Below, piece by piece: positions 1 through 11,500 of a DNA stretch of 64,000 bases. Source of the stretch: Ananas comosus (lineage: Eukaryota > Streptophyta > Magnoliopsida > Poales > Bromeliaceae); contig NC_033632.1 in NCBI RefSeq assembly GCF_001540865.1, positions 2,302,727 through 2,366,726 of the forward strand. Reading direction: 5' to 3'. The position numbers and the translations under genes were made by a program. Numbering within the stretch: position 1 is the stretch's first letter; each line of letters begins with the position of its first letter. The notes under the pieces were generated by a model. The model was not told the origin of the DNA, made no database searches, and saw only the letters and a list, made by a program, of their open reading frames with translations.

Positions 1-934
1 AAAAATTTTATAACATACTGAAGAAGATAAAATAAATGAAAATTGATTGGGTTTAAAAACGAAGTTGGGTCGATTAATTAGTTCGCTAAGCTGAGTTATT
101 TCTAAAATTAAAGAAGCACACTAAAGTTGGGCTTGTGACTGATTTTTTTTTGTTTAATCATTTGATTTGGATCTTTCGACTTAATCAATTTGGACTAAGC
201 CTGGGCGTGAAATAGGCAATAAACATTTCAAGCGCAGTCGAGCAAATTTAATCTAAGTAAAGCCCAAATCTAGTACCAATTCAGTTCATTATTGTTGTTT
301 CCTCAGATCTATTCTGATCATATATGAACAAAATAAAAAAAAAGAAAAATTGAGACTTTTTTTTAAAAAAAAAATTTCATAGATTGTAACTTAGAAGTTA
401 CAGTTAATAATTAACTTTTCCCTCTCAAATCATTTGTTCATTTTCTATGTTAGCAAAAGATGTCCTAAACAATCAAATAGCTATTAGTTAGTTATTTCTT
501 TCTTTTTGTTGGTCAAAAGATAGGATACAACCCCACCCCAAAAAAAAACCCTCCAAAAGCCGCTAACAAAAAGTGCCCTAAAAAAGAGCCTTCCTAATTA
601 CAAGTATATATATATATATATATTTCTATAACCCCACAGGTATCATCATACCGAGCATTAATTTAAGGTTTTTATATATCTTAATAAGATATTATTATAA
701 ATTAGTTTTTTTTAAAGAGAAAATGATATCATTCCATCTCCTTCATTCATTTTTTTTAGAAGATAAACTTAACCGAAAATATAAAATAATTAGGTTTAGA
801 ATTTGATACTTTAACCATTAAACTCTTTACACTAGTACTAGCGACGATTCATATTATTACAAATTAGTTATAAAATCGCTTCTTTTAGTTATAAATTATG
901 TATTATTAATATATTTTTTTTTTGTTGAGAGATA
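1..934. other. AT-rich intergenic DNA, no gene seen
   Basis: No coding region can be supported. The stretch holds poly-A/T runs, an (AT)n microsatellite near 605-622, and at about 740-845 a diverged reverse-strand copy of the tRNA-like SINE seen better at 937-1058 and 2117-2262. Confidence 0.5.
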
Positions 935-936
935 GG

Positions 937-1058
937 TAGCACGCTACACGCTTTGTTTATTTTATTTAGAAATAAATTTAGTTGAAAATGTGAATCAATT
1001 AGGATTCAAACTTAGGATATCGGATGCCAACTACTAAACCCTTTGCCACTTGCTCTGG
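937..1058 (-). mobile_element. SINE copy, reverse orientation
   Basis: Read on the minus strand this matches the unit at 2117-2262: a tRNA-promoter-like head, a B-box-like stretch near a TTTGAATCC-type core, then a tail with AAATAAAC and a small hairpin (GGTAGC/GCTACC-like), followed by TCTCTC and A residues. The head lies near 1058 and the tail near 937. It is diverged, with no target-site duplication identified. Confidence 0.55.
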
Positions 1059-1153
1059 ATATCATTAATATATTGATGTTGAATTTTGGATTAATAAGTC
1101 AACAACTCTACTCTCTTTACATTAATCCGAGCCCCTTGTAATCCAAGTTACTT

Positions 1154-1158
<5 letters not shown>

Positions 1159-1200
<42 letters not shown>
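1159..1200. repeat. (TC)n microsatellite
   Basis: About 20 TC units lie directly upstream of the IDA-like gene, probably in its promoter or 5' UTR. Such CT tracts are common in plant 5' regions. Confidence 0.85.
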
Positions 1201-1203
<3 letters not shown>

Positions 1204-1255
1204 CCTTGCACCTAAAAACAAATGTAAATCTCCATTACAATCTCCACACTCTCTC

Positions 1256-1693
1256 ATGGGTTTCCACCAACTCTCCTTCTTTTGCTGCTCCCTTTCTCTC
1301 CTCCTCTCTCTCCTCCTCTTCTCTATTTCCCCTTCTCTCTCCCTCACCCAACACCTCCTCCCCAAGCCCACCTCCCCTCACCTCCCCCCTCGCCAACTTC
1401 TCCACGTTACAAAGCCAAGACCCTACCCTTACCCTTCTTCTTCTTCTTCTTCTTCTTCTCTTTCTACTCCTAACAACATTAATGGTGATCATCCCACCAT
1501 GAATGAGCAAAAGAATAGGAGAAAGAAGAAGAGAAGAAGAGAGAGTAATGGAGATTACGACGTTGGCGTCTTTGCGGCCATGCTTCCGAGAGGTTTCGTC
1601 CCCCCTTCAGGCTCTTCTTGGTGCCACAACGACGCGCCCGCCTCCGTCGACGTCGTTTGCGGGGACTACTACTACTACTCTTCAAAGCCTTGA
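1256..1693 (+). CDS. IDL: IDA-like (IDL) secreted signalling-peptide precursor
   Basis: Single-exon ORF of 145 aa. Residues 1-30 form a strong signal peptide (FFCCSLSLLLSLLLFSI core, predicted cleavage after SPSLS). A variable Pro/Ser-rich and basic middle follows, with a Ser run and KNRRKKKRRR. Near the C-terminus is MLPRGFVPPSGSSWCHN, which aligns with the EPIP motif of INFLORESCENCE DEFICIENT IN ABSCISSION and IDL peptides (LPKG..PPS.PS..HN). In that family the processed peptide is secreted and perceived by HAESA-type receptor kinases to control cell separation and stress responses. The motif is unusual in ending W-C-H-N rather than K/R-R-H-N, and in a C-terminal extension of about 23 residues with a YYYY run. 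The ATG was chosen because it opens the signal peptide. The class (secreted peptide precursor) is fairly sure, the exact IDL subgroup is not. Confidence 0.62.
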   Translation: MGFHQLSFFCCSLSLLLSLLLFSISPSLSLTQHLLPKPTSPHLPPRQLLHVTKPRPYPYPSSSSSSSSLSTPNNINGDHPTMNEQKNRRKKKRRRESNGDYDVGVFAAMLPRGFVPPSGSSWCHNDAPASVDVVCGDYYYYSSKP

Positions 1694-1699
1694 TATCAA

Positions 1700-3540
1700 A
1701 ACATCATCATATGTATAAAGTTCATGCATGCATGGGATCGACGTCTCTCTATCTCTCTCTTTCTCTATGAAGCATTTCTTCTTGAAATCGACATGCAAAT
1801 TACGAATGGTGTTGGGAGGTTCTTTTATTAGTGATCTTTAAATTCTTGGTTTTGAGAGGGTTAAAAATTTATGGGTTCCTTTTTTTTTTCCTTTTTCTTT
1901 TCTTTTTTTACTTCGTGGAAGTGTAAAGGTGTTCATTTCTTTTAATCGTGTTGTTTTCAATAAGATGGTTAATTCGTTTTGAGAATTTAATCTGTTGATG
2001 ATCTAAAGAGTACGTATATTAATGTGTTCTTTTGTGATCTAAAGAGGTGAAAAATGTTTGGAAACATCTCAACTATTGACCGTACGTATTAAATTAATTT
2101 TATCTTACCAACCGTCCCTAGAGCAAGTGGCGAAGGGCTTGGTGGTTGGTATCAGAGGTCCCAAGTTTGAATCCTAGTTGATTCACATTTCCAGCTAAAT
2201 TTATTTCTTAATGAAATAAACGAAACGGGTAGCGTTCTACCTATCTCTCAAAAAAAAAAAAAATAATAAATAATTTTATCTTCTATCTTAGATATGAATG
2301 TTTGCAAATGGAACATGAGATCTCAAGCATGTGGCGTTTAATTACTTGCATGTTTTGGGGAGGAGTTAATTAATTAATTATTATGATATTAAGGGTGTAA
2401 TTTAATTAATAATATATACATCGAGGAGTAACATTTGCTTTTCGTAGCGTCTACTCCATGCACCTAAATGGTTATTTAGAGTGGCTCCATTTTTGAGAGT
2501 GGCTTTTGCTTCATAAGTGAGCTGTAACTTTGGACTAAACACGATCGATGTGCATGTACATATAGTTAGCTAATTTGTACTTGTGAGAAATTATTGGTTG
2601 GACTTGGTCAATACACAGTGTTAAGGATTTACATAAAAGTATATATTAGAGCTATTAGAGCTACAGAGAGCTCATATAGACTAATTAATGGGTCCAAAAC
2701 TAGAGACTTAAAGTTATATATTTGGTTAGATGCATGTGCGATATAAACGGTTGTTTCACATTTATTTATTAACATAATACCAGACTAAGAATGATCAGGA
2801 GTTCGAATCCAATCAGAAACTTACTAACAATCAACACAAGAGCTGATGAAAGAAGAATAGTGTTAAAGTGAGTTCCCAATTTTTTGATTAAGTTGTTTTG
2901 CGAGTAGAAGAAAAGGCATTCACTAAATCACTGCTGTGGTGGATGATGTCACATACACATGGTTTTGGAAATAATATAAAAGGTGACTTGGTAAACAAGG
3001 CGAAAGCTATAAAATCTCTTCTTTTGTTGCCTCGTAACGAACCTCGATGCATGTAATTTGTCCTGAGGTATATACTAAAACATATATATATTTGGCTTAT
3101 TCTATGTTACATTCATATGGTCAATAGACAATTAATTGATTAATCATTTTATTATTGGCATGCAAAAGAAGAGATAATTTTTCCTGTGAAAGGAAATTTT
3201 TGGGGCAAGAATTAATTAAACAGTGTTTCATTTGGTTTTGCACGATGAATTAATTTAATAAATGCAAAAGGAAATGTGAGTGTAATAGTTACTATATTTA
3301 GAAGCTAATAAAGGAAATTATTCTCAAATTAATATAGGAGCAAAATGAATATTATGCCCAGCATATATATACACATTAGATAACTGCTTGTTCGGCTTTA
3401 TTTATGTTTCTTTGTTGAGGCAGTTGTTGAATATAGTGAACTAAAACACCACACTCGTTGTCCAGTAACTTCAAATTTATGAAACAACACAGCAATTTTA
3501 TATTATTTAACATAATAACAGAGTATAAGTCGTAAGTGCA
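1700..3540. other. Intergenic, 3' flank of IDL gene plus repeats
   Basis: AT-rich sequence without a supportable gene. It contains a SINE (2117-2262) and a possible second tRNA-like fragment around 2780-2830 (GAGTTCGAATCC, B-box-like). Confidence 0.5.
2117..2262 (+). mobile_element. tRNA-derived SINE
   Basis: Starts with an A-box-like AGAGCAAGTGGCGAAGGG. About 40 bp on it has a B-box-like AAGTTTGAATCC. It ends with a unique tail, AAACGAAACGGGTAGCG..CTACC, then TCTCTCAAAA and a 13-A run. Related copies lie at 53411-53542 (+), 937-1058 (-) and 52735-52812 (-). The tail resembles the 3' end of the LINE fragment at 38550-39280. Confidence 0.65.
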
Positions 3541-3558
3541 TTTTTAAACAACTCGCTT

Positions 3559-4470
3559 CTACATACTAACACTAGCCTCCTCATCATCAAGCAACATCCA
3601 AATCTCATTCACCCTACCACTGAACTCAAAGGGGGAGTTGTACTGGGCCACGATATACGCGGTCGCGGGGTCGGCCCGCCGGGCCTTGTCGGCCGCGGAG
3701 GCCCACTTGGAGCCCGCGAGGCTGGCGTTGAGGGCCGCGGCCTCCTCCCCGAGGGATTCGTCGGCGACGAACCCCCCGAATTGCCGCACCGCCACCAATC
3801 GAGGCCCGCACTTTTGAACGTGGAGGCCTGCGGCCGGCGGCGGGTCGGGCTGGTTCTTCTTCGGCACGTAGAAGCTTACAATGAATGAGGATGCGCAGAA
3901 AGGCCCATCACTGGGTGAGACCTGGGTTATTACTGGGGCCGTCATTTCTATTGTCTCGTTGTAGGCGTTTTTCCCTTGGATGTAATCAAATAATCTGTTG
4001 TTGCACGATGAAAAAAAATTTTGATTAGCACAGATGTTCGAGCTTTTGACCTTTAAATCGAATAATTTTATTACTGAACTATTATGTCATTTTTGATATT
4101 TCAAAATACTCAACAGTTGAGGGGTCTTCATACATTTTATTTATACTTCAATTTTAAATTTTAAGTTCAAATTATGAAATAAGGATAAAATGATGAGCTA
4201 GGGTTTAGGGAGGGAGAGCGCTCACTGGAGAAACCCGGCGCGCGTGGCGGCGACGAAGGAGACGTCCTCGATCGCCTCCGTCGACATCCACGACGTGGAG
4301 TTGTACCTCCGGATCTCGAACCCGTTACCCGCATCCACCACGCCGTAGCTCGGGCACTCGATGCGCTCGCACGTGGGAGGAAACTCCCCACGTGCGGGTG
4401 CGAAGAGGAGGAGGAGGAGGAGGAGGAGGAGGAGGGCGAGGTAGAGCGGGGATAGGAGGAAATTAGCCAT
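3559..4470 (-). CDS. SOUL haem-binding family protein (two exons)
   Basis: Exon 1 is 4470-4226 and exon 2 is 3994-3559, with a 231-bp GT-AG intron. The phase joins exactly (CA|A, Gln) to give 226 aa. Residues 1-28 are a signal peptide with an uninterrupted Leu run (GGA/GAG-type microsatellite on the plus strand). SOUL-family landmarks follow: CERIECPSYGVVDAGNGFEIRRY, SW.ST near residue 50, GFLQLFDYIQGKN across the splice, and EMTAPVITQ in exon 2. Plant SOUL proteins bind porphyrins or haem and are cytosolic, plastid or secreted. The signal peptide and Cys pairs here suggest the secretory pathway. The in-frame ORF extends upstream of 4470, but the ATG at MANFLL is preferred because it directly opens the hydrophobic leader. 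The C-terminus (LLDDEEASVSM) is complete. Family assignment is firm; the physiological role is unknown. Confidence 0.87.
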
Positions 4471-4896
4471 GGGTTCGAGGGGAAGGGAGCGGGATAAGTT
4501 TATACCGAGGGGGATAAGGTTGTGTGGGGTTTTGTGGTGGTAATATGGGGGATGGGGTGTGGTGGAGAAGGCTTGCACGCGTTGCACATAAGGTGTTCGG
4601 GGAAAGTTCCAGTAAAAAAAAGAAAAAAAGAAAAAGAAGAAGAGATGCGGTAGGGACTAGGGACGAGAGGATAATGGAGTTCTAGCGTGGACTTGGTTTC
4701 TCCACGTCACGGTAGACCATAGGATATGTCAGGTGTTGTTTTGGGCCGTGACTGGTCGGTTCCCGGGTGACGTGGTGGCCTGGATTCTAGCTCTCCAAGC
4801 TGAGCCAACAACTATCGAGCCAATGAGGTGATGACATGTCAGCTTGGTGGGTTCAATCCTGTAACATTTAATAATTTTTTAATAGAAGCAATGATA

Positions 4897-5258
4897 CAAG
4901 GGAAAATTTCAAAAATCTCCGGTAGTTTCGCACTTTCTCACTTGTGTATTCTATAGTTTAACGTGCATCAATTTGCCCTCATGTGATTTTATTTTTATCT
5001 TTACGGCAATTTTTTTCTTAATATTTCGTTAAATTATATAAAAAAACTTCAGATACCTACATAGATTTATCGAATATTTACATTAGTACCCTTTAATTTT
5101 AACTTTGTCACTGATTTTAAAAAAATAATAATAAAATTGATACTAAAAAGAGAAAAATGAAACCACAGGGGGGCAAATTGATACACTTTAAACCACATGA
5201 TACTAAAGTGAGAAGTACAAAACCATATGGATTTTTTTTGAAGTTTTCCTATGATAAA
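4897..5258. mobile_element. MITE, TTTCTCACTTT family (copy 1)
   Basis: Terminal inverted repeats read roughly as GTAGTTTCGCACTTTCTCACTT on the left and AAAGTGAGAAGTACAAAACC on the right, with an AAACTTC-type outer end. The same element occurs at 15771-16280 and, left-truncated, at 18113-18540. It is non-coding. Confidence 0.6.
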
Positions 5259-5424
5259 AGTATGGGTGTTGATAATATGTTTTGGTAGAATTATTTGATA
5301 TTACTAATCTCTAAAGAAATTTGAATTATTGATTTTTTTAATTTATTTATTCTTTCTTGAAAAAAGATTTGATAATTTGTATAAGAATTTTCAAATTCAA
5401 AGCTTTTTTTATTTTTTTTCAAAA

Positions 5425-7320
5425 AAATATGAATAATTTGTATAAAAAATTTACTAATTTTGAGCTTTTGCAAAACTGGGCCATTTTTTTGAATTTTACA
5501 AATTCGGATCGAAATTTTAGAAAACTGACCAAAATATTTTTGTACCGTTTTCTTTCTTCTTTTTTTTTTTGTTTTATCTCGTTCGTTTTTCTTTTTCTCT
5601 TCCTGGAAAAGACAGCGGAGGCAAAGACAGAGGCGGAAAGGCAAAAATTTCATATAAATTACGCTATTTAGATAAAATTTTCATCAATTGTCTTTTCCTT
5701 CTTCTTCCTCCTCCTCTTATATTATTTCTTTTTTTCTTCTTCTCCCTCCCTCCCTCCTCCTCCTCCTCCTCCTCCTCCTCTCCCTTATCCTCATCCTGAA
5801 CATCCTCTTCCTCCTTCCCCTCGCGCCCTTGTCAGGGGACGCCTCCGCGTGCCGGCACCGCCTGAGGCCGCCGTGCTGGGCGACTGCGCGTTCGTGCACG
5901 CCGAGTCCTTCCCCTCGCGCGCTTTGACTAGCTAGCATTAATTTCAGTCCGAGTCCGGACCGGGCAGTTTGATTGAGAGTAAATTAAAATGCATTTACAT
6001 AATTCTAAAATAAAATTAAAAAAAAACTCAAGAATTAATGCTAGCTAGTTATCAGTTTGATTGCTCGTTAATTCTCTTGACAGCTAACTTGATTTATAAA
6101 GGAAGAAAGATCAAATAAAATAAATTAAAACCATGCCGGCCAGCAGTCAACGTCGAAGCCACAGCAGAGCTGGGCGGGGGACGGTCGTGCACGCTGGGCG
6201 ACGCGCAGTCCGGCTGGGCAGTCCAGACTCGGACTGCGCGGTCATGCACGCTGGGCAGTTCAGCTGGGCATGTTTGTGCGTCGTCCACCTCCGCCCACGG
6301 CAGCACGCTCTGCAGCTTCTCCCGGCCCACGCTTCCCCAGAGCGTCCAGGGAGCGCTACAGCTGCACGACTGCGTCGCCCAGCGCGGCGGCCTCAGGCGG
6401 CGCCGGCACTCGGGGGCCGTCCCCCGACGAGTGCGCAAGAGGAAGGAGGATGGGGATGAGGATGAGGGGAAGGAGGATGAGGATGAGGGGAAAGAGGAGG
6501 AGGAGGGAGAAAAAGGAAAAGAAAAATGGTGTAAGAGGAGGAGGAAGAAGAAAGAAAAAAGAAATGGTGTAAACTTTATCTAAATAATGTAATTTTATTC
6601 TGAAGAGTGTAAATCTGATTTTAAAGAGTATAATTTCTGTTTCAAAGAGTGTAATTTTTATTTAAAATAGTATAAAAAATTTTAAAACAGTGTAATTTTA
6701 TTTTGACAATGTAATTTCATCTTCTTTTTCTCTTTTTTATAATTTTTTTTCTTTTTTTTCTTTTTTTTTTCTATATATATATATTTTTTTTTGTCACGCC
6801 TCTCCGCCAACGACCACGGCGTCGGCGACTACGCCACTAAGAATCCCCGTTCTGAGGTTGCGGTGCCGCAGCGACCTCCACGGTGTTGGCGTCGGTAGAG
6901 AGGTGTCGTCGTGGGAGGCGGCAGAGGAGGCGGAGGAGAAATGAGAGGGACAGGACGAGAAGAGCGGAGAAGAGCGAGAGAGACGTCGTCGTCGAAAACA
7001 GTGGAGGGTCGGAGAGGGAAAAAAAAAAAAATTACAGCACGGCCTTGGCGGGATTGGAGGCGAGGAAGGCGGAGTGCACGGGCGAGGGCGAGGGTGAAAG
7101 GCAAGGCGGGACGTTTCCACCTCCGTCTCCGATGCCTTTTTCGATGAAAGAGAAAGAAAAATAAATAAGAGAAAAAAAAAAAAGAGAGAAAAAGGTATAA
7201 AAGTATTTTGATTAGTTTTCTGAAAATTCGACCCGAATCTGCAAAATCAAAAAAGACGGCTCAGTTTTGCAAAAACTCAAAATTAGTAAATTTTTTTTGC
7301 AAATTTGCCAAAAAATATTA
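5425..7320. mobile_element. Non-autonomous transposon with long terminal inverted repeats
   Basis: The left arm (about 5425-5680) and right arm (about 7095-7320) are diverged reverse complements. For example ACTAATTTTGAGCTTTTGCA on the left corresponds to TGCAAAAACTCAAAATTAGT on the right, and a CAAATTCGGATCGAA-like block is mirrored. Inside are a GC-rich part (5820-5930 and 6130-6440) that is itself partly inverted (CTGAGGCCGCC / GGCGGCCTCAGG) and a run of degenerate repeats (6540-6720). No transposase was seen. The long arms suggest a Mutator-like or fold-back element. The many overlapping ORFs here are compositional and were not annotated. Confidence 0.55.
6545..6720 (+). repeat. Degenerate tandem repeat, GTGTAATTT..AAAGA unit
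   Basis: About six to seven imperfect copies of a unit of roughly 27 bp of the form GTGTAATTTTATTTNAAAGA lie inside the inverted-repeat element. Confidence 0.6.
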
Positions 7321-7329
7321 TACTAAAAT

Positions 7330-8475
7330 ATATTAAAATAAAAAAAGGAAGTAATTGGTTTCATTTTTTTAAAAAAAGAATTCAGTTAAAAATATAAAAT
7401 AATTAAGTTTTGAATTTGAGACGTGAAAGGCTAATTATTAAACACTGAATCAAGTGCACTGGTCAGTTGATGTGCGGTAAGAGCGCATGAACCAAATTCG
7501 TCTTGCTTTCTAATTGGCCCTGTCCATGGATGTGTGATGGACCTGGTCTACAGGAAAAATCTTCTTGTTGCATCCTCATCAGTTGGGCCAATAGCAGACG
7601 AGGCCCGACAAAAGCAGTCCACGTCATCTTACAAAGCCCTCGAATTATAACACAGACCACACTTGATTATCTACACTACGAGATGTAAGGTTTTTCATAC
7701 GCGAAAACGAGATTACCAATATTTAAATGCCACGTGCCTACTGTAGTACTTTACACGAGCTAACTGTTGTTGTCAGTAGATTTACGCGGGCCCACTGAGC
7801 TGCGCCAAATCGTCCAACACCCTCTCCCTCGATCCACGTGCCGCAGATGGTAATATTACGTGCATCTAGAATGTACCCAGGATATTGCTGATATGTATTT
7901 TACGTAATATGGCAGATAGTAAGTTGGCTTAATTTTCTGATCGGTGACATATTTTATAAATCCAGTTGATGTATATCTTAGATATTGTATCTAAATTTAG
8001 AACACTAATCTAATGTTATGAAATAACTAAAAAATATTTGTATAAGTATATTTGTAACAGCAAGTGAATTTTTCATTGATAACAAGTTTTTTAAAATTTT
8101 GAGAAAAATGAAAATTGGTCCAACGATATTTGTCAAAAAAAAAAAAGCTCAAACTTTATGGGAAATAATTATTGACAATTTAGCATGGTCTTTATCACAG
8201 TTCAGCTAAAAAATTAAAAAAAAGGAAAGAAAGTTTTCTCATGTTTGAAATTGTTTTTGCTGAGAATAATTTACGGCAAACGTAACACCTTAAAATTGTA
8301 TTTTGAACCAAGAATATATTATGAAACAGTTTTTATGAATCTGGCAAAACTTACCTTTAATAACACTCTAGTGTACATTTTGAAGTACCCGTAGGATTTT
8401 GCTAGTTTTTCTCGAACAAGCTACACTTTCGGCGTACCTCTCAACCCAACCGATTTAAACTTCCCTAGAACAGGT
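7330..8475. other. Upstream region of the MraY-like gene
   Basis: No coding region can be supported. It holds a diverged SINE fragment near 7385-7465 and, proximal to the gene, a CT-rich leader at about 8519-8540. A short antisense ORF over 8476-8709 is a shadow of the first exon. Confidence 0.45.
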
Positions 8476-8575
8476 CTACCACGTCATCATCACACCCTTT
8501 TTCTTCTCCAATAACAACCCCCTCTCTCTCTCTCTCTCTTCCTCCGCCTCCGCTACTCCGATTTCGATCCTTCCA

Positions 8576-11500
8576 ATGTCGAGTTCCCCTCTCAATCCCC
8601 ACCTCCTCCATCTAGGGTTTCGGCGACCCCTCCTAACCTCTCCTCCTACCTTCGCGAAGCGATCCTCGATCCCCTTCCTCACGGTTCGATACTCGTCCTC
8701 TTTCTCCATTTTACGATCCCTTTGTGTTTCATCTTTGATTGTGATATAATTCGATCGCGATCTCTAGCTATGTCGTCCTGGAATCTCCGGGCGAAGTCGC
8801 CATTGGAGGCGCTTTTACACTCCGATTCGTGCTATGGATGAGGTTTTTCCCTCTTCCCCCACTCTTTTTTCTTCGACGGCACATCCCTTAGGTTCTTAAT
8901 TCTTTTGATTTCACTTGTTTTTGTCAATTAAATTTGGGATTTTTTACCAAATCCTACGGTGTTTGATTGCTTTGGATGCTTTTTGAGCTGATACAATTGT
9001 GGATTTGTTATTTTTAATTACTGATAGTTAGTGGAGGCGGTAAATTTAAGAAATCATTAATTCAATCTAAGAGAATAGCTCAAGTTAAAAAAAAAAAGAA
9101 GAAGAAAAGTTGAGAGGGTGTTAATCAAAAGGAAATGTATTTGGAAGGACTACAGCTGAGGGGTTCTCTATACATTTTTACCATTTCTGAATAATTCTTC
9201 GCAATTTACACTATAGGATTCAGTAGATTTCTCATCATTCTTCGAAGAGGGTGATGAGGTCGGTGGATTGAATGATTATTATGTAATGTCTTCGAGTGAG
9301 GAAGAGGATAGCGATGGTGTGATCTTGAATCCTATCGGGGATGTTGAATTGCCGGCTAGCAAGAGCCATTTGGAAGCTCCTGACGGTGCTTTCACTGTTG
9401 TGGCCCATCGGTTTGCAAACATCCAGAGAGGGCACAAAAGGAATAGGTGAGTGAATTTGATAAATTTAGCCTCCAAATCATAAATTTATGATACTAAACT
9501 CTGTTAATTGTTTATTTCAAATCTTGCTATGCCAGAAATAACAAATCAGAATTAATATAAACAAAAGCTCACATATTCCAATAAAAAATGTTATTTACTT
9601 GATATTGAAATGATTAGTAAGTAATAGAAATGACTCTGATTTCTTGGAAATAAAATGGATCAGAGCAACACTATTGTTAAATAATAGTAAAATTAGATCT
9701 TCCAGGTGGATCATATTCATGAATTTCTTCTTTATATTTGTTTAAAACTTATCAATTTATCTAGCACTTTTCCCTCAGTGGAAATTCTCTTTCCCTCAGT
9801 GTTTTACTTCCAACAGTTACATTAATCAAACTTCTAATCTAGATCTTTCACTACTGTTCTACAATTTTCAGCACTGTACATGTGCGCTGCCTATTTGCTG
9901 TAATCTTACATCAGACATGTTCTTATTCATAAGTTAAATTTGTCTATAACTGAGCACATACTGTCACAACGAGATACATAACATTTGTGACTTTGCGTAG
10001 GAGTGATCATTATGTACATATATTTTTCAATTGGAATCATTATGGGTTATTTTTCAATTGGAATCATTATGGGGTTTTATAGAGTTTCTTTGAACTAACA
10101 TCTGGCTATGAATTTTCATCCAACTTCAGAACTCAACAAGGAGTCATGAATACTATCTGCCTGATTGCCTTCTTAATGATGATTCTTTTGTTTGTGGATG
10201 GATATTCGTGGAGGATTATTCGCCTACCTTTGCAACCTTTTTATTTGACACACCCTTTCTCAATATCAGCAATTCTATCGGCATTTGCTGGGTGTCTCTT
10301 CATCCCAATTGCTGATTTCTTTAAAATTCATCGTATTCGAAATAAAGAAAGGCATATTGCACGGTCTTTTAAAAGGTCAATCCCTACTATGGGTGGGCTA
10401 TTTTTCATTCCGATCGGCATTATTGTTGCAAGAAGTGCAGCTGGTTTCAGTTCTACTGAAGTAAATGGAGCAGCTGCCATAACTCTTGCATTTGCAGCAA
10501 TTGGGTTACTTCATGACGTATCGACTTTTATCAGGAATAAAAGTTATGGATTACCAGGATGGATTAGATTCTTAATGCAGGTATGTTGACTGCTTCTTCA
10601 AATTTATAACACACTTTTTCTGGAAAAAGATAAAATCTAACAAACTAACTAGAGCAATGTGATGTTGCTTACAGATCGCTGCTGGGACATGTTTTTCATC
10701 TTGGTTGCACTCGGCAAATATCTCAACACCATACAGCATGTACATTTTCTAGAAACCGATATCATCAACTGTCATAGATGGTAACTAACTACTGTTTTAG
10801 AGGTTTGGAAATATTATTATTACTGTTCTGACTTCTTATGGATTATAAACACTTGTGCTCGAGGATTTAGCTTCACAACGAGCCTAGGCCACGTGAGACT
10901 AATAATTGAAAATCAAATGAGTGAAAGGGTTATAATGAAACAACTGGCAAATTATGGCACTATAAAATTGTTTATACAACACAAGAATCTACAGTACTAT
11001 AACTCTTTCCTCTTGTGCATTCAATTCTAGTTTCCTGTTTCTGACAGAAATGTATAACACAAAAAAAGGAGATAGGTAGGTATGTAGGATCGACAAAAGC
11101 TGAAAACAAAAAAGGGGAACCAAACTGGGGAAAGAGGAGCAAAATAAAGTCAAGAATTCATTCGGAGATGAGAGTTTTCCTATAACCTGCATTCCTCCGG
11201 GATAGTTGACAAGATGGAATTCCCTTCTTTCCTTGTCCTCCCAATGGACTTCAGGTCCATCAATTGATTCTGAGATTGACGTAGTCTTTTTACCTGAACT
11301 GTCCAGTTTATAGATAATCCAAAATTTTAGGCAGACCATGGATTGGATGTATAACTTACTTTTTATTTGGTTTTTTATTGATATAATTTCATATTAGCCC
11401 CTGAATATTTATCTATTTAATATATGTAAAAATTATACATTTATTATATGTATCTTTGCAAAATTTGTATCTCATATATGACATTCAAAAACTTAACGTC

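Noticed and set aside
5291..7164. Many overlapping ORFs on both strands (for example 6094-6438 and 6794-7164)
   Set aside because: They lie in GC-rich or GA-rich low-complexity DNA of an inverted-repeat element, show Arg/Ser/Pro composition only, and match no family.
7463..7510. Possible tRNA-like sequence GCGGTAAGAGCGCATGAACC
   Set aside because: No cloverleaf, T-loop or acceptor pairing could be assembled. No functional tRNA or rRNA gene was found in the window.
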